Of a stretch of 64,000 nt of DNA, positions 62,741-64,000 are shown in pieces (position 1 is the first letter of the stretch; each line of letters starts with the position of its first letter). The DNA lies in NCBI RefSeq assembly GCF_947489365.1, contig NZ_CANLDB010000006.1, forward strand, positions 1-64,000. Direction: 5' to 3'. Source of the stretch: an uncultured Nocardioides sp. (lineage in GTDB: Bacteria; Actinomycetota; Actinomycetes; Propionibacteriales; Nocardioidaceae). Both the position numbers and the translations under genes were made by a program. The notes beneath the pieces were generated by a model. It ran no database searches. It saw only the letters and a list, made by a program, of their open reading frames with translations, and was not told the origin of the DNA.

Positions 62741-64000
62741 GGCCGGCCCCCCGACGCGATCCCCAGCAGCGGGGACGCCTCCAGGTCGACGGCGAGCACC
62801 CGGCCGTCCGCGTCGGCCATCCCGAGCCCCGCGAGCCACGCCTCGAACTCCGGCGCCGGCCGCAGGCCGAGCACCTGGCGGACGTACAGCGCGTCGTGGA
62901 ACGACAGCGACTGGTAGCCGAGCATCACGTCGTCCGCGCCCGGCACCGCGATCACGAACGCCGCGCCGGCGACGCCGAGCAGCGTCAGCAGGACGTCCAT
63001 GTCGTCGGAGTCGGCCTCGGCGTGGTTGGTGTAGCAGACGTCGACGCCCATCGGCAGGCCCAGCAGCTTGCCGCAGAAGTGGTCCTCGAGCCCGGCGCGG
63101 ATGATCTGCTTGCCGTCGTAGAGGTACTCCGGGCCGATGAAGCCGACGACGGTGTTGATGAGCAGCGGCTCGAGCACGCGGGCGAGGCCGTAGGCGCGGG
63201 TCTCGAGGGTCTGCTGGTCGACGGGCTTCCCGCCGGTGCCGAGGTGCGCGTCCGCGGACAGCGCCGAGCCCTGGCCGGTCTCGAGGTAGAACACGTTGTC
63301 GCCGACGGTCCCCCGCTGCAGCGAGCGGCCGGCCTCGTTCGCCTCGAGCAGCATCGGCACGGTGACGCCGAACCCGCGGTTGGCGGCCTGGGTGCCGGCG
63401 ATCGACTGGAAGACCAGGTCGACCGGCGCCCCCTGCTCGATCAGGTCGACGGTCGTCGTCACGTGGGACAGCACGCACGACTGCATGGGGATCTCGTAGC
63501 GCTGCCGCATGTCGTCGAGCAGGTGCAGGAGGTCCGCGGTGGTGCGCGGCGAGTCGGTGGCCGGGTTGATCCCGATCACCGCGTCCCCGCAGCCCATGAG
63601 CAGCCCGTCCAGGGTCGCGGCGGCGATGCCGGCGGCGTCGTCGGTGGGGTGGTTGGGCTGCAGTCGCGTCGCGATGCGGCCGGGCAGGCCGATCGTCGTC
63701 CGGAACCCGGCCCGGACCTCGGCGGCGCCCGCGACGAGGACGAGGTCCTGGTTGCGCATGATCTTCGAGACCGCGGCGACCATCTCGGGGGTCAGGCCTG
63801 GCGCCAGCGCGGCGTACGTCGACGCGGCGCCGGGGGTGGTCGCGACCTCGAGGAGGTGGTCGCGGAGGTCGCCGACCGTGAGGTGCGCGACGGGCGCGAA
63901 CGCCTCGGCGTCGTGGCGCTCCAGGATCAGCCGCGTCACCTCGTCGTCCTCGGCGGGCACGACCTGCTCGTCGAGGAACGTCGTCAGCGGCAGGTCCGCC
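62737..64000 (-). CDS. eutB: Ethanolamine ammonia-lyase heavy chain (5' end beyond window)
   Basis: The catalytic large subunit, of which about 421 C-terminal residues are visible; the reading frame is open to position 64000 and the start lies beyond it. Visible motifs are DAVIGINPATDSPRTTADLL, QSIAGTQAANRGFG, FYLETGQGSALSADAHLG and GFIGPEYLYDGKQIIRAGLE (in part). The full family protein is about 450-465 residues, so little is missing. With eutC it forms the enzyme; ethanolamine permease or other eut genes may lie outside. Confidence 0.96.
   Translation of the reverse strand, partial: ADLPLTTFLDEQVVPAEDDEVTRLILERHDAEAFAPVAHLTVGDLRDHLLEVATTPGAASTYAALAPGLTPEMVAAVSKIMRNQDLVLVAGAAEVRAGFRTTIGLPGRIATRLQPNHPTDDAAGIAAATLDGLLMGCGDAVIGINPATDSPRTTADLLHLLDDMRQRYEIPMQSCVLSHVTTTVDLIEQGAPVDLVFQSIAGTQAANRGFGVTVPMLLEANEAGRSLQRGTVGDNVFYLETGQGSALSADAHLGTGGKPVDQQTLETRAYGLARVLEPLLINTVVGFIGPEYLYDGKQIIRAGLEDHFCGKLLGLPMGVDVCYTNHAEADSDDMDVLLTLLGVAGAAFVIAVPGADDVMLGYQSLSFHDALYVRQVLGLRPAPEFEAWLAGLGMADADGRVLAVDLEASPLLGIASGGRP

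Overview
The window is high-G+C DNA (about three quarters G+C by eye) from an actinobacterium, most likely a Nocardioides-like member of the Nocardioidaceae. The evidence is the gene order ppa-dacB-zincin-tilS-hpt-ftsH-folEPBK, the coaX-lsr2-clpC cluster, DUF3073 beside purM, many GTG starts, and many starts 6-8 nt from a -10 box (leaderless mRNAs). I saw no rRNA, tRNA, phage, insertion sequence or CRISPR.

Layout. 1-590: dispersed long repeats. 605-3635: DUF3073, purM and purF (minus). 3.7-9.3 kb: a GAF histidine kinase, an M20 peptidase, a sterol-carrier-like protein, a Nei-type glycosylase and TerC behind a probable manganese (yybP-ykoY) riboswitch. 9.4-12.3 kb: a WYL regulator divergent from a DrrAB-type ABC exporter. 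12.4-17.4 kb: a Tat lipoprotein hydrolase, an M1 peptidase, ArfB, an anchored unknown protein and MutY. 17.6-20.7 kb: clpC and lsr2. 20.9-26.7 kb: an NAD/pantothenate operon (DUF2520, panC, panD, nadB, nadC, coaX) with overlapping ends. 26.9-30.8 kb: a methyltransferase, a glycosyltransferase, a tandem GNAT protein and a coiled-coil membrane protein. 30.8-38.8 kb: the housekeeping run zincin, tilS, hpt, ftsH, folE, folP, folB, folK, DUF3180 (minus). 39.7-45.7 kb: dacB, ppa, a methyltransferase, an acyl-CoA oxidase-like enzyme and a PAP2 phosphatase. 45.8-49.6 kb: thiamine ABC transporter thiBPQ under a TPP riboswitch. 49.66-50.31 kb: a 135-136 bp tandem repeat. 50.4-57.8 kb: hydrolase, GNAT, secreted Ig-like protein, SpoIIE phosphatase, spermidine synthase-like protein, SnoaL and LysR. 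58-61.5 kb: a MarR-controlled extradiol dioxygenase/dehydrogenase module. 62-64 kb: eutC and the 3' part of eutB, cut by the window edge.

The most unusual signal is a family of intergenic repeats with the core GCCGACTCG. It occurs at four separate loci (about 7.0, 17.4, 28.9 and 38.8-39.7 kb). Within each locus neighbouring cores are almost always exactly 32 bp apart, although the rest of the unit differs between loci. The arrays sit against stop codons, and one copy encodes the C-terminus of a gene. Other points are a symmetric palindrome between the divergent WYL and Drr promoters, twin TTGA-N4-TCAA sites between MarR and its dioxygenase target, a palindrome upstream of the acyl-CoA oxidase-like gene, and a CoaX protein missing a conserved aspartate.
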